A DNA stretch of 48,420 bases, from positions 1 to 48,420 of the forward strand of contig JAQVWL010000006.1 of the NCBI GenBank assembly GCA_028709705.1, in the 5' to 3' direction. This DNA is from Clostridia bacterium. GTDB taxonomy: Bacteria; Bacillota; Clostridia; Christensenellales; UBA1242. Each line of letters starts with the position of its first letter. Position 1 is the stretch's first letter. The position numbers and the translations under genes were made by a program. The notes under the pieces were generated by a model. It was not told the DNA's origin. It was given only the letters and a program-made list of their open reading frames with translations, and ran no database searches. Of this stretch, positions 25,225-34,505 are shown in pieces.

Positions 25225-25254
25225 AAAAAGTTTGAGAATACTCAAACTTTTTTT
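25225..25254 (+). terminator. Bidirectional terminator
   Basis: Perfect stem AAAAAGTTTGAG / CTCAAACTTTTT with an AATA loop and T tract. It starts three bases beyond the plus-strand PHP stop and could also stop transcription from the giant surface-protein gene. Confidence 0.9.
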
Positions 25255-25269
25255 ATGAAAAATTGTTTA

Positions 25270-25425
25270 TTATTTTTTTAAATCAAATCTATAAATTCGA
25301 TTTGTTTCATTTCTTCCAAGTGGAGCGATTTCAACAAATTCCCACCCCAATTTTTCGTAATATCCTTTATGCTCTGTCATTAAATATAAAAATTCATAAC
25401 CTAAACTAGGCGACTTTTTTTCACA
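25270..25425 (-). pseudogene. C-terminal remnant of a GNAT acetyltransferase
   Basis: On the minus strand an open frame without a proper start encodes about 50 residues: GYEFLYLMTEHKGYYEKLGW, then EFVEIAPLGRNETNRIYRFD and a stop. The GY-x-x-LYL...GYYEKLGW pattern is the last beta strand and helix of a GNAT N-acetyltransferase. The rest of the gene is missing; the frame begins about 7 bases after the stop of the giant surface-protein gene. The remnant suggests that gene was inserted into, or replaced, most of a GNAT gene. Confidence 0.75.
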
Positions 25426-25431
25426 ATTTAA

Positions 25432-28400
25432 TCATTTGTTGTTTTTCTTGTTTTTTTCTTTTTCACGTGCTATTTGTTCTTCAAAACTTTTTAATTTATT
25501 AACTATAAGTTTTCTCTTTTTTGAATTGTTTATTTTGCCTGCTTTTATAGAAATAATAATTGAATATGTTATATATGATAAAATACAAATTGACACAGTT
25601 ATTACAACAAGGCAAAATGTTATTTTTTGAGTCATACTCCATTCTAAAATTACATCAAATCTTGAAAACAAATTAATATTTTCTGTTGCGGTGATAGTTT
25701 CTATTCTGTTTCCGTTTTCTAATGTATCGTACCATCCAATAAAATCGTATCTTAAATTGTTTTCTGTTGCCTTTGAGTCTGAAAACTGAGTTAAATCAAC
25801 AACTGTTAAATATTCTACATTTATTTCATATAAAAGATTTGTTCCTAGTTCATCATAAAATTTAATGTTATATATTTTTATTTCCCAATTAGCAATAGCA
25901 GTTTTGTTTTCAGCAAAAGTCCAAATTGTTTCAGATAAAATTTCAACACCATCTATTTCCCAATTTATAAAATTATAGCCAGTTCTTTCCAAGTTAGGTA
26001 AATCGCCAATTGGTGAATCAAACACAACTTCTAATGTTGTATTTGTATCTTGCGAATAATTGTTATCTAAAGTAAGTAAGTATCTATTGGCAGTGAAATC
26101 AGCAAAAAGCGTTAAAGTTTGAGTTGTATGATTGATAGTGCTAAAAGGTATTTCAGCAGTAAAAATAGTATCGGTATTTATCAAAGTCCCCGTATCTTCA
26201 CTATTGTTTTGTGGGTACCAGCCATTAAAAGTATATCCCAAATTATTAATTTCAGGCAAATTTGCAAGCGAGAAGTTTTCATTGTATATTATTGTAGTAG
26301 AATCGACTACAGTATCGTTGCTTGTGTCATAAAAAATTGTGTAAATGTTGGCAGTAAAGTCAGCAAAAAGCGTCAAAGTTTGAGTTGTATGATTAATAGT
26401 GCTAAAAGGTATTTCAACAGTGAAAATGGTATCGGTAGTTATCAAAGTCCCCGTATCTTCACTGTTGTTTTGTGTGTACCAACCATTGAAAGTATATCCC
26501 AAATCATTAATTTCAGGCAAATTTGCAAGCGAGAAGTTTTCCTTGTATGTTATTGTAGTGGAATCGACTACAGTATCGTTGCTTGTATCATAAAAAATTG
26601 TGTATACTTTGACAGAAAAGTCAGCAAAAAGGGTTAAAGTTTGAGTTGTATGATTAATGGTGCTAAAAGGTATTTCAGCAGTGAAAATGGTATCGGTAGT
26701 TATCAATGTCCCCATATCATCATTGTTATTTTGTGTGTACCAGCCATTAAAAGCATAACCCAAATTATTAATTTCAGGCAAATTTGCAAGCGAGAAGTTT
26801 TCATTGTATGTTATTGTAGTAGAATCGATAATAGTATCGTTGCTTGTATCATAAAAAATTGTGTATACATTGGCAGCAAAGTCAGCAAAAAGCGTCAAAG
26901 TTTGAGTTGTATGATTAATAGTGCTAAAAGATATTTCAGCAGTAAAAATGGTATCTGTAGTTACCAAAGTCCCCATATCATCATTGTTGTTTTGCGTGTA
27001 CCAGCCATTGAAAGTATATCCCAAATCATTAATTTCAGGCAAATTTATTGGCAAAAAACTCTCTCCAAAAATAATTGTAGTAGTATCGACTACATTATCG
27101 CTGTTTGCATCATAAAAAATCGTGTACACATTGGCAGTATAATCAGCAAAGAGAGTCAAAGTATGAGTTGTATGATTGATTGTACTAAAAGGGATATCAA
27201 TAGTAAAAATGGTATCAGTAGTTATTAAAGTCCCCATATCATCATTGTTGTTTTGCGTGTACCAGCCATTGAAAGTATAACCTAAATTATTAATTTCAGG
27301 AAGGTTTATAAGCGAGAAAGTATTGCCGTAGTTTATTTGAGTAGTATCAATGGTATTATCAGTATTTGTTTCATAAGTAATTGTATAAGTATAGCCAGTA
27401 AAGTGGGCAAAAATAGTTAAGGTTTGAGTTGTATGATTGATAATGCTAAATTGCAAATCAATAGTAAATGTCGTATCAGTTGTTATTAAAATTGCCGTAT
27501 CATCATCATTATTTTTCGTAAACCAGCCATCGAAAGTATAACCAAAATTTAAAATATCAGGAAGGTTTGCGGATGAGAAAACATCTCCATAAACTATTGT
27601 AGTGGAATCAAGAATGGAGTCAGTATTTGTTTCATAAATAATTGTATAAGTGTTGGCACTAAAGTCAGCAAAAAGAGTTAAAATTTTGTTTATATGGTTA
27701 ATAGTGCTAAAAGGAATATCAATAGTAAATAATGTGGCAGTAGTTATTTGTGTTCGCATATCATCATCGTTTTTGTGCGTATACCAGCCATTAAAAGTAT
27801 AACCCAAATTAACAACATCAGGTAAATTTGTAGACGAAAAATATTCACCATAAATTATTGTAGTGGATAAAACTGTAATACTATCTGCGTCATAAATTAT
27901 TGTATAAGTATCTCCCGTCCATTGTCCATATAGTGTAACGTCACTTGTTTTGTCCCAAGTTTTTAAACCTACCCCTGTATTTGTATAATATTGTTCACCG
28001 TTAGAAACAGCATCATAAATTCCGTTAAAATTGTTATAGTATAATCTTGTAGTGGTATTTATTGTTAAAACAGGCATATCGCTACCATAAGTAACTATAA
28101 CTTTGTAAGGACTAACATAACAAGTTTCTGAATCAAAAGTAATTGTATAAGCAGAATTTGTTGTTATAGTTGGAAAACCATCATTAAGAGTTGAATGAAG
28201 TGTCCAATATAAATATTCTTCACTTGGGCTAAATGCCACCCAAGCATTAAGAACATTGTATAAATTGTTGTAATCTATTCCATCTATTTGGACGTTTCCA
28301 CTAAGTGTTTGATTTTGGTTAAAAGAATAACAGTTTAACCCCGAATTTTGACCAAAAGGCAAAGTAGCAGTTCCAATTAACCAAAAACATTTATTAGCTG

Positions 28401-31400
28401 CGCCAACAACAACACGACCAGCTAAGCTACCAATATAGCAATCAGTACCAGTTGAAATTATTGTACCAATATTGTAGCAATTTTCAAAGCAATATCCATA
28501 ATCAATCAATGGTCCAACTTCGTTAAAATTTCCAATTATTCCTCCAACCAATAATGAGTTGCCATTAGCAATAATTGTACTTGTATTAAAACAATTTTCA
28601 ATAGAACTACCCCAATTGTAAAGATAACCTGCAATACCACCTACACTATCTTCCATAGAAGCATCAATACCATCATGATAAGTCATTACATAACCGCTGT
28701 TGCTACTATTAAAAACTTCAGCACTGTATCTTATTTGTCCTACAATACCCCCCACAGCTCCTTTGCCAACAACAATTCCATTATTTGAACAGTTTTCAAC
28801 CCTTGCCCCACCAAGCAAGTCTTGTCCATTTGCTCCGACCAAACTACCGACCCTGTTAAGACCTATAACACAAGTATTTGTAAGTTTTGTATTTGAAATT
28901 GTACCCATAAGATTGACACCAAAAAGACCTTGATTTGAAAGAGCAATATCATTAATGTATAGACCACTAATAACAAAATTATTGCCATCAAAATTTCCTG
29001 AAAAAGTATATGTTAAATTCCCCATTGGAGTCCAAGTGTTTAAAGTTCCACCGTAACTACCCAAAGTTCCTGTTTGGTTGATATAAAAAACACCGCTTAA
29101 ACTTGGAGTGGTATCGAAACTTGTATTTAAACCAGATGGATCCCCTTTAATTCCCGTTCCAATGTAAGCAGTATTAACACCATCGGTTACTCGTATTAAT
29201 CCTGTATCAATATTAAAAGTAAAGGTTTCGTCATTCATTTCTATATTTGCAGTAAGTTTATAAAAAGCTTTACCATAGGTTAAAGTGCCTTCAATAATTG
29301 TGGAATTGTAAGAATTTATGTATGTTTGCATTTGTATTAATTCTTCTAAATTTGATATTGTAAAAGGATTTTCTTCTGTGCCAAGACCAGAAGGTGCAGT
29401 ATCCCATACAGCATTAACAGTAAAATCTTTTAGTGTCAAAGTTGACAAACTAGGGTTGATAATTCCAGTGTTGTCAATTATTTGGGTTTCTTCTCCTGTA
29501 TCACTTGCCAAAGAATAATAACCCCCAAAAGTAGAGCCCTCTTTTGTTGGTAACATAGATATTTGCGTAAAAGTCGTTGTACCCGCTTCATCCAAATAAT
29601 AACTACCATTATACATAAAGAAAAATTGAGAAATGTTTGATGGTGTGGTAGGAGATTGGTCGTTTAGAGATACTTTAAATGTAGGTGTTGAAGATGTTAA
29701 AGAAGGTTGAGCGGTTCTTGTCCAATACATATATGTGTTGGGTGCTAGTAGGTTAAACAAAATGGGTGCATTGAGTGCATCGTATAATTTTGTAAAACTA
29801 TAAGTTTTGTCTTGATTGACAAAGTCAGACGTATTTCCATTAACAAAAGTGAACTCTAAGCTAAACTCTAAGCAATTTACTGACTCTGTCCAACCGCTTT
29901 GGTAACCAATTCCAAGCGCTGCAGACCCTGTTAACCAATAACAATTTTCCACAGCAGCACTATTGTTACCTACAATAGCACCACAGTTTGTAGAACCTTG
30001 AATTATTCCCGTATTATAACAGTTATATGTTTTTGCAAATTGTCCAAAATTATATCCCACAATCCCGCCAATATTACCACTTCCAATTATTCTCATACTA
30101 TTATGACAGTTTTCAATAATACCTTCATTATTATATCCTAATATTCCGCCAACAAAACCATCAACATTAATATAACCTTTGGTTGTTCTTACGTTAATTA
30201 TTCTTGCAAGATTTTCTATGTCATCACTACTAACAAACCCAAACAACCCTTGATACATAAACGTATTGTTTGCTATATAAATTCCACTTATTTGAAAACC
30301 ATTGCCGTTGAATGTTCCCCTAAAAGAATTACCACTTTGATAATCGCCAATAGGTATCCAAGAAGTTAAATTGGGGGTATCATAATTCCAACTTGTCCAA
30401 TTTTCTGTGTTTGCTCCATTTAAATTTATATTGTCTACTAAAACATAGTGCAATGGACCATAAATTGGATTGGTAGAAATATCATTGACAATTTCAGACA
30501 AAGAAAAGAGTTGAGTTGAATTATTTATTTCAAAGGGACTAGCACTAGAGCCATCTCCACCATTAAAAATATTTTCCCACACTGCAAAAAGGTCGTATGT
30601 GCCATTTTGACCAACAGTTGAAAAAATCACATTTATTGTTTCGCTATCAATAATTTGTTCATCACTATATACAATCTCACCTTCCGAAATTGTTGCCCAG
30701 CCACAAAAATATTTACCCAACAATGAGTAATTGTTTTTTGGTAAGGTTACATCAATGTCATTGGTTGTTGTTAAAATGTTCATAAAACCATCAGCACCAT
30801 TTGCATTGAAAATAATGTTGAAAGAATTTGCTTCCCAATTTGCATACAAAACAATAGTTCCATCACTAATAGCGTCAGTAATGTTTACCAAGTAGGGAAC
30901 TGAATATGTTGTGTTTAAATCCAAATAAGTTGAAGTATTTCCAACTTTCCAAGAAACTAGAGTGAAACCCTCTTTGGTAAATCCACTACTTTGAGTAGTT
31001 ATTTCGTCACTGCTAGTTACAAATTCAGGATCCAAACTTCCCTGCCCTGTATTGTTGTTATAGGCTATTGTAAAATTGTTATCTATTTGAATATAGGAAT
31101 CTGCATATTTGTTGTCAAAATAAGTTCTAATTTGAACAAATCCTTGAGATATACCTTTTAGATTTCCATTTGCGTCAATTTCTACAAATTCTGAACCGGA
31201 AATTATTTTAGTATTAGCACTTATTTTATTTAGGTAATAAGTTGCTGTATCTCCGCTATTGTAGGTTATATTATATGATACATTGCTTATTGTACTTCCA
31301 GCAGAACAATGGTAAATATCGCTGTTATCACTAATAGAAGTTGCCCAATCTAATTCTGTAAGATAATCCCACCAGTTGTTAGAAAATCCTTGAGAATCTC

Positions 31401-32517
31401 GACCAGCAACATGTGGCATAATAGAAAACCACCACTTTTTATGTGATAAGTTGTTCATATAATCCCATGTACTTAATCCCGACCAAGTTGTTTTATTGAC
31501 TAATTGTTTTTCGTTTGTAAGATTGGGATAGTTATATTTAAAATCATACCAAGAACTATACACATAATCGGTATTTTCCCATTGATAATCTTCATTGCTA
31601 TTAGGTGAAAAATGCACATTTCCCGCAACAGAAAATCCATTGCTTTTTAAATTATATTGAGAAAATTTATCCCAGGTGTTTAGATTATCAAATTCGGTTT
31701 GTGTACTAATAGTTGGTATGCTAATGTTCCAATTATCTTCAAATACTCTTTGCAAAGTGTACTCGGCTGAATGTCCTAAACATTCTAAATATGTTTCACT
31801 TCTAGGCAATGTTAAAGTCATAATTTGAAAGTTTTCACAATTTGCATAAAAAGTTTCGCCATTATCCCAATAGCCAGATTTACCAACAATAACAGATTCA
31901 TATACTCCAGATTCATTTAAATCACATAGCCAGACCATATCAAACTCATTGTTGTTTTTTCTTTCTATAAGATTAAAAGTATTGATTAAATAATTATAAT
32001 TAAAGTCACCGAAATCGTTTGGCAAATTCATTCCTATATCCGTTTCCCAATAACCGTACCAGCCATTTTCCATCATTTCTAGCCATGTTTCTTCGTCAAG
32101 ATTATAATATGTATTAGAACCATCAGACCTTGTTACTGTTTCATTATATGTTGGAAATTCGTTTAGCAATTCTTCTCCAACAATATTGATATTAACTTTT
32201 TCGTTTGAAATATAATTAAAATTAGATACATATTCATTTACTAATGTTGTATAATTTCTGTATAAAAAACTAGTATCAAATGATGCCAAATAATCACTTG
32301 CTCTTTCAGACTTCGAATTTAGCCAAGGGTCTATTCTTATAGTTAAAACATTTAATATTTTTGTTTGAATTGTTGAGTTGTTTAAAGAAGTTTTTGTTTC
32401 AGCGAAAACACTTTCGAGTAAATAAAAACTGTTATAATAATTTTTATTTTCTTCTAATAAAAAACTAAAACACAAAAATAATATTAGTATAATTGTAAAA
32501 ATCTTTATTTCTTTCAC
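25432..32517 (-). CDS. Giant surface protein with InlB-type and GLUG repeats
   Basis: 2361 residues. Residues 1-40 form a signal peptide-like segment. Residues about 60-395 are a domain I do not recognise, with CLGHSAEYTLQRVF (246-259) and SHKKWW (358-363). A Big_2-like immunoglobulin fold follows (about 407-478), then InlB/Listeria-Bacteroides repeats, two blocks of GLUG-type beta-helix motifs (for example GGIVGY, NCYNTG), seven tandem 87-residue InlB-type repeats (about 1535-2145, core LGYTFNGWYTQNN) and two divergent ones. A transmembrane helix (about 2290-2315) and a Lys-rich cytoplasmic tail end it; there is no LPxTG motif. Likely an adhesin or surface structural protein. The start is GTG with GAGGG 7 bases upstream. 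Confidence 0.88.
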   Translation of the reverse strand: MKEIKIFTIILILFLCFSFLLEENKNYYNSFYLLESVFAETKTSLNNSTIQTKILNVLTIRIDPWLNSKSERASDYLASFDTSFLYRNYTTLVNEYVSNFNYISNEKVNINIVGEELLNEFPTYNETVTRSDGSNTYYNLDEETWLEMMENGWYGYWETDIGMNLPNDFGDFNYNYLINTFNLIERKNNNEFDMVWLCDLNESGVYESVIVGKSGYWDNGETFYANCENFQIMTLTLPRSETYLECLGHSAEYTLQRVFEDNWNISIPTISTQTEFDNLNTWDKFSQYNLKSNGFSVAGNVHFSPNSNEDYQWENTDYVYSSWYDFKYNYPNLTNEKQLVNKTTWSGLSTWDYMNNLSHKKWWFSIMPHVAGRDSQGFSNNWWDYLTELDWATSISDNSDIYHCSAGSTISNVSYNITYNSGDTATYYLNKISANTKIISGSEFVEIDANGNLKGISQGFVQIRTYFDNKYADSYIQIDNNFTIAYNNNTGQGSLDPEFVTSSDEITTQSSGFTKEGFTLVSWKVGNTSTYLDLNTTYSVPYLVNITDAISDGTIVLYANWEANSFNIIFNANGADGFMNILTTTNDIDVTLPKNNYSLLGKYFCGWATISEGEIVYSDEQIIDSETINVIFSTVGQNGTYDLFAVWENIFNGGDGSSASPFEINNSTQLFSLSEIVNDISTNPIYGPLHYVLVDNINLNGANTENWTSWNYDTPNLTSWIPIGDYQSGNSFRGTFNGNGFQISGIYIANNTFMYQGLFGFVSSDDIENLARIINVRTTKGYINVDGFVGGILGYNNEGIIENCHNSMRIIGSGNIGGIVGYNFGQFAKTYNCYNTGIIQGSTNCGAIVGNNSAAVENCYWLTGSAALGIGYQSGWTESVNCLEFSLEFTFVNGNTSDFVNQDKTYSFTKLYDALNAPILFNLLAPNTYMYWTRTAQPSLTSSTPTFKVSLNDQSPTTPSNISQFFFMYNGSYYLDEAGTTTFTQISMLPTKEGSTFGGYYSLASDTGEETQIIDNTGIINPSLSTLTLKDFTVNAVWDTAPSGLGTEENPFTISNLEELIQMQTYINSYNSTIIEGTLTYGKAFYKLTANIEMNDETFTFNIDTGLIRVTDGVNTAYIGTGIKGDPSGLNTSFDTTPSLSGVFYINQTGTLGSYGGTLNTWTPMGNLTYTFSGNFDGNNFVISGLYINDIALSNQGLFGVNLMGTISNTKLTNTCVIGLNRVGSLVGANGQDLLGGARVENCSNNGIVVGKGAVGGIVGQIRYSAEVFNSSNSGYVMTYHDGIDASMEDSVGGIAGYLYNWGSSIENCFNTSTIIANGNSLLVGGIIGNFNEVGPLIDYGYCFENCYNIGTIISTGTDCYIGSLAGRVVVGAANKCFWLIGTATLPFGQNSGLNCYSFNQNQTLSGNVQIDGIDYNNLYNVLNAWVAFSPSEEYLYWTLHSTLNDGFPTITTNSAYTITFDSETCYVSPYKVIVTYGSDMPVLTINTTTRLYYNNFNGIYDAVSNGEQYYTNTGVGLKTWDKTSDVTLYGQWTGDTYTIIYDADSITVLSTTIIYGEYFSSTNLPDVVNLGYTFNGWYTHKNDDDMRTQITTATLFTIDIPFSTINHINKILTLFADFSANTYTIIYETNTDSILDSTTIVYGDVFSSANLPDILNFGYTFDGWFTKNNDDDTAILITTDTTFTIDLQFSIINHTTQTLTIFAHFTGYTYTITYETNTDNTIDTTQINYGNTFSLINLPEINNLGYTFNGWYTQNNNDDMGTLITTDTIFTIDIPFSTINHTTHTLTLFADYTANVYTIFYDANSDNVVDTTTIIFGESFLPINLPEINDLGYTFNGWYTQNNNDDMGTLVTTDTIFTAEISFSTINHTTQTLTLFADFAANVYTIFYDTSNDTIIDSTTITYNENFSLANLPEINNLGYAFNGWYTQNNNDDMGTLITTDTIFTAEIPFSTINHTTQTLTLFADFSVKVYTIFYDTSNDTVVDSTTITYKENFSLANLPEINDLGYTFNGWYTQNNSEDTGTLITTDTIFTVEIPFSTINHTTQTLTLFADFTANIYTIFYDTSNDTVVDSTTIIYNENFSLANLPEINNLGYTFNGWYPQNNSEDTGTLINTDTIFTAEIPFSTINHTTQTLTLFADFTANRYLLTLDNNYSQDTNTTLEVVFDSPIGDLPNLERTGYNFINWEIDGVEILSETIWTFAENKTAIANWEIKIYNIKFYDELGTNLLYEINVEYLTVVDLTQFSDSKATENNLRYDFIGWYDTLENGNRIETITATENINLFSRFDVILEWSMTQKITFCLVVITVSICILSYITYSIIISIKAGKINNSKKRKLIVNKLKSFEEQIAREKEKNKKNNK
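26090..27911 (-). repeat. Seven tandem 261-bp coding repeats
   Basis: Seven in-frame units of 87 codons encode InlB-type repeats with the core LGYTFNGWYT. The units nearest the C terminus (low coordinates) are almost identical in DNA; those at the N-terminal end have diverged, which indicates recent expansion from one side. Antisense ORFs of 172 and 195 codons here are by-products of the repetition. Confidence 0.92.
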
Positions 32518-32540
32518 AACTTTCCCTCTGTATAAAATAT

Positions 32541-32569
32541 ATTATACAACATTTTTAACAAATAAACAA
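32541..32569 (-). promoter_or_regulatory. Promoter of giant surface-protein gene
   Basis: TTGTTT (32564-32569), 17 bp, TATAAT (32541-32546) on the minus strand, about 24 bases before the GTG start. Confidence 0.75.
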
Positions 32570-32583
32570 ATAATTACAAGGGA

Positions 32584-32646
32584 CTTGATTTTGCGACAGC
32601 ACTCGCACCCTTGACAAAGGGTGCGAGTGCTGTCGCAAAAATCAAG
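32584..32646. repeat. Near-perfect 29-bp-arm palindrome
   Basis: Arms beginning CTTGATTTTGCGACAGCA pair over 29 bp, with one bulged base, around a GACA loop. It lies 15 bp upstream of the -35 box of the surface-protein gene and has no U tract. It could be a transcription-factor site, an RNA structure if transcribed through, or a transposable palindrome. Confidence 0.85.
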
Positions 32647-32660
32647 AGCATTGGGTGCGG

Positions 32661-32687
32661 GGCTTCGCAATCAAATTTTGATATTAC
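32661..32687. repeat. Dispersed 27-bp intergenic repeat
   Basis: Matches 3362-3388 at 25 of 27 positions (core TTTTGATATTAC). Both copies sit beside clusters of small hairpins, so the tract is probably the edge of one repeat family. Confidence 0.75.
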
Positions 32688-32713
32688 TTATAAAACTGCA
32701 CGGGTCGTTCCCA

Positions 32714-32807
32714 CGCATTAATGCGGGCTTCAGCCCGCTCATCACGCACGCGTTAGCGCGTGCTTATCACGAGCACGAAGTGCTCTCATCATGTGTGCAA
32801 AGCACAC
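32714..32807. repeat. Array of short hairpins with heptamer linkers
   Basis: Perfect palindromes follow each other: CGCATTAATGCG (32714), GCGGGCTTCAGCCCGC (32723), GCACGCG/CGCGTGC (32746), GAGCAC/GTGCTC (32771) and GTGTGC/GCACAC (32793). From the second one on they are separated by TCATCAC, TTATCAC and TCATCAT. Stem sequences differ while the linkers are conserved. Confidence 0.85.
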
Positions 32808-32811
32808 TCAT

Positions 32812-32857
32812 ACACCTAATTAAAAAACACGCGTTCGCGTGCTTTTTAATTAGGTGT
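32812..32857 (-). terminator. Terminator hairpin over murF stop codon
   Basis: Arms ACACCTAATTAAAAA and TTTTTAATTAGGTGT with an inner CACG/CGTG stem. On the minus strand the compact stem GCACGCG/CGCGTGT is followed by six U. The murF-like stop codon TAA is inside the first arm. This closes the operon that begins at 38205. Confidence 0.8.
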
Positions 32858-34502
32858 AGTTATCGGGCAAATCATTCCCAAACAACACCACATATTTCTT
32901 ATTGGTTTGTGTTATTATTGTTTGCAATTTTTGTTTTGCTTGTTCCAAATTTTCGGCAAACAAAATGTTTTCGGGTTTGATTTTGGTTTTTTCAATCCCT
33001 GATTTCAAACTTTGCTCGTTGATTTTGTTGACAATAATAACAAAATCACAAACTTCGCCAAGGGTTTTGCCAAGAGTTTGGTTCACTTGATTTTCTTGCT
33101 TTCCAAGTTCAACAATGCCAGGTGTAACACAAATTTTTGTGTGATTTTTATACAATTTTAAAACTTGGATTGCCATATTTGCACCAACTTCATTGGAAGA
33201 ATATGCGTCATCAAGCACAGTAACATTGCCATTTTCAATTGGTTCTAAACGATGGCTTATTGGTTCCAACTCGGCAACTGCGTTTGCAATTTGATTTAAA
33301 GAAACACCAAGTTTGATTGCAAGGCAAGCACTCATCAAAATGTTTAAAAGGTTATGTTCGCCAAGCAAAGAAGTTTTGCAACTTTGCTTTTGTTCGCCAA
33401 AAACAAGGTCAAATTCTATGCCATTGGTTGAAAGTTTTACATTTTCAGCAGAAACGCAAGATTTTTTGGTTAAAGAAATTGCAAATTTGTTTTTTTGCTT
33501 GCAATTTTTATAAAGTATACAACAATTTTCGCTATCACAATTAAATACAATGTTTGCATTTTCTGGCATTGCTAAAACGAGTTCGTTTTTTGTTTTTAAA
33601 ATGTTTTCAACGCTTCCAAAAGTTTCATAATGCTGATTGCCAATACCTGTCAAAATTGCGTGGTGGGGGTTGATTAGTTTGCACAAATAGTCAATATCGC
33701 CCACTTGTTTTGCACCCATTTCGGCAATCAAAATGTTGTTTTCGGGTTTAAGATATTTCAAAACAACTTTTGTCAAGCCCATTGGCGTGTTGAAACTGTG
33801 CGGGGTCATACAAACATTAAACTTTTCGCCAAGCATTTTGTTAAGAATATATTTTACACTTGTTTTGCCATAACTGCCGGTTATTCCAATTTTTATCAAA
33901 TCGGGTCTTTTTGCAAGCTTTTTCTTGGCTTTTATGATGTATCTTAACCTTATCAAACTTTCAAGCGGGATAAGAAGATAATGCACAAGCGGAACAATAA
34001 GAGGAAGCAAAAGAGGTGTGAAAACAATAATTCCAAAACGCAAAAATGGCGTGTAAACTGTTGCAAGCCAAATCAAAATAAATGTAAGAGCAAAGCAAAT
34101 CAAAAACATTGCTGTCATCATTCTTGACATACGGCGAGTTTGAACAAGCGGAGTTTTTTGCGGTGCTTTGTTAACATTAACCCAAAAAACCATTGAAAAA
34201 TAAATATAAAAAACCAAACCAAAATAAGAATAAAGTGCATCGCTGTTATAAACATCAAAAAGCGAATTTGTGACCCAAACGCAAGCAAAACTTAAAAAAC
34301 TCAAAAGTGCAATTCTGGAAATATATTTGGCCTTGGTATCTTTAAGCCAAACTCTGTATCCGTTGATTTTGTAGCCTGAAATTTGTATTATTTGAAAAAA
34401 CTTTTTTGCCAAAAGCACCAACAAAATAGCATTGATAATGCTAATAAAAATAGCAATAACGCATTGTATATTTCCCAAGTTTAAAAACTCTAATAAACTC
34501 AC
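32850..34502 (-). CDS. MurF-type Mur ligase with N-terminal membrane domain
   Basis: 550 residues. Residues about 1-200 contain some five transmembrane helices; residues about 205-550 are a Mur ligase. Visible motifs are the P-loop GITGSYGKTSVKYI, SFNTPMGLTKVV, IAEMGAKQVGDIDYL, GNQHYETFGSVENIL, GEHNLLNIL and the MurF-like DDAYSSNEVGA. MurF adds D-Ala-D-Ala to the UDP-MurNAc-tripeptide in the last cytoplasmic step of peptidoglycan precursor synthesis. The standard MurF N-terminal substrate domain is replaced by the membrane region, so the protein may act at the membrane; the exact substrate is inferred. Last gene of the operon. Confidence 0.85.
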   Translation of the reverse strand: MSLLEFLNLGNIQCVIAIFISIINAILLVLLAKKFFQIIQISGYKINGYRVWLKDTKAKYISRIALLSFLSFACVWVTNSLFDVYNSDALYSYFGLVFYIYFSMVFWVNVNKAPQKTPLVQTRRMSRMMTAMFLICFALTFILIWLATVYTPFLRFGIIVFTPLLLPLIVPLVHYLLIPLESLIRLRYIIKAKKKLAKRPDLIKIGITGSYGKTSVKYILNKMLGEKFNVCMTPHSFNTPMGLTKVVLKYLKPENNILIAEMGAKQVGDIDYLCKLINPHHAILTGIGNQHYETFGSVENILKTKNELVLAMPENANIVFNCDSENCCILYKNCKQKNKFAISLTKKSCVSAENVKLSTNGIEFDLVFGEQKQSCKTSLLGEHNLLNILMSACLAIKLGVSLNQIANAVAELEPISHRLEPIENGNVTVLDDAYSSNEVGANMAIQVLKLYKNHTKICVTPGIVELGKQENQVNQTLGKTLGEVCDFVIIVNKINEQSLKSGIEKTKIKPENILFAENLEQAKQKLQTIITQTNKKYVVLFGNDLPDNYT

Positions 34503-34505
34503 TTT

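Noticed and set aside
26119-27228. Antisense ORFs of 172 and 195 codons on the plus strand
   Set aside because: They lie opposite the 261-bp coding repeats and repeat with the same period; no ribosome binding site or promoter supports them.
32714-32807. CRISPR array with short repeats
   Set aside because: The 7-bp linkers are too short for CRISPR repeats, and the variable parts are self-complementary.
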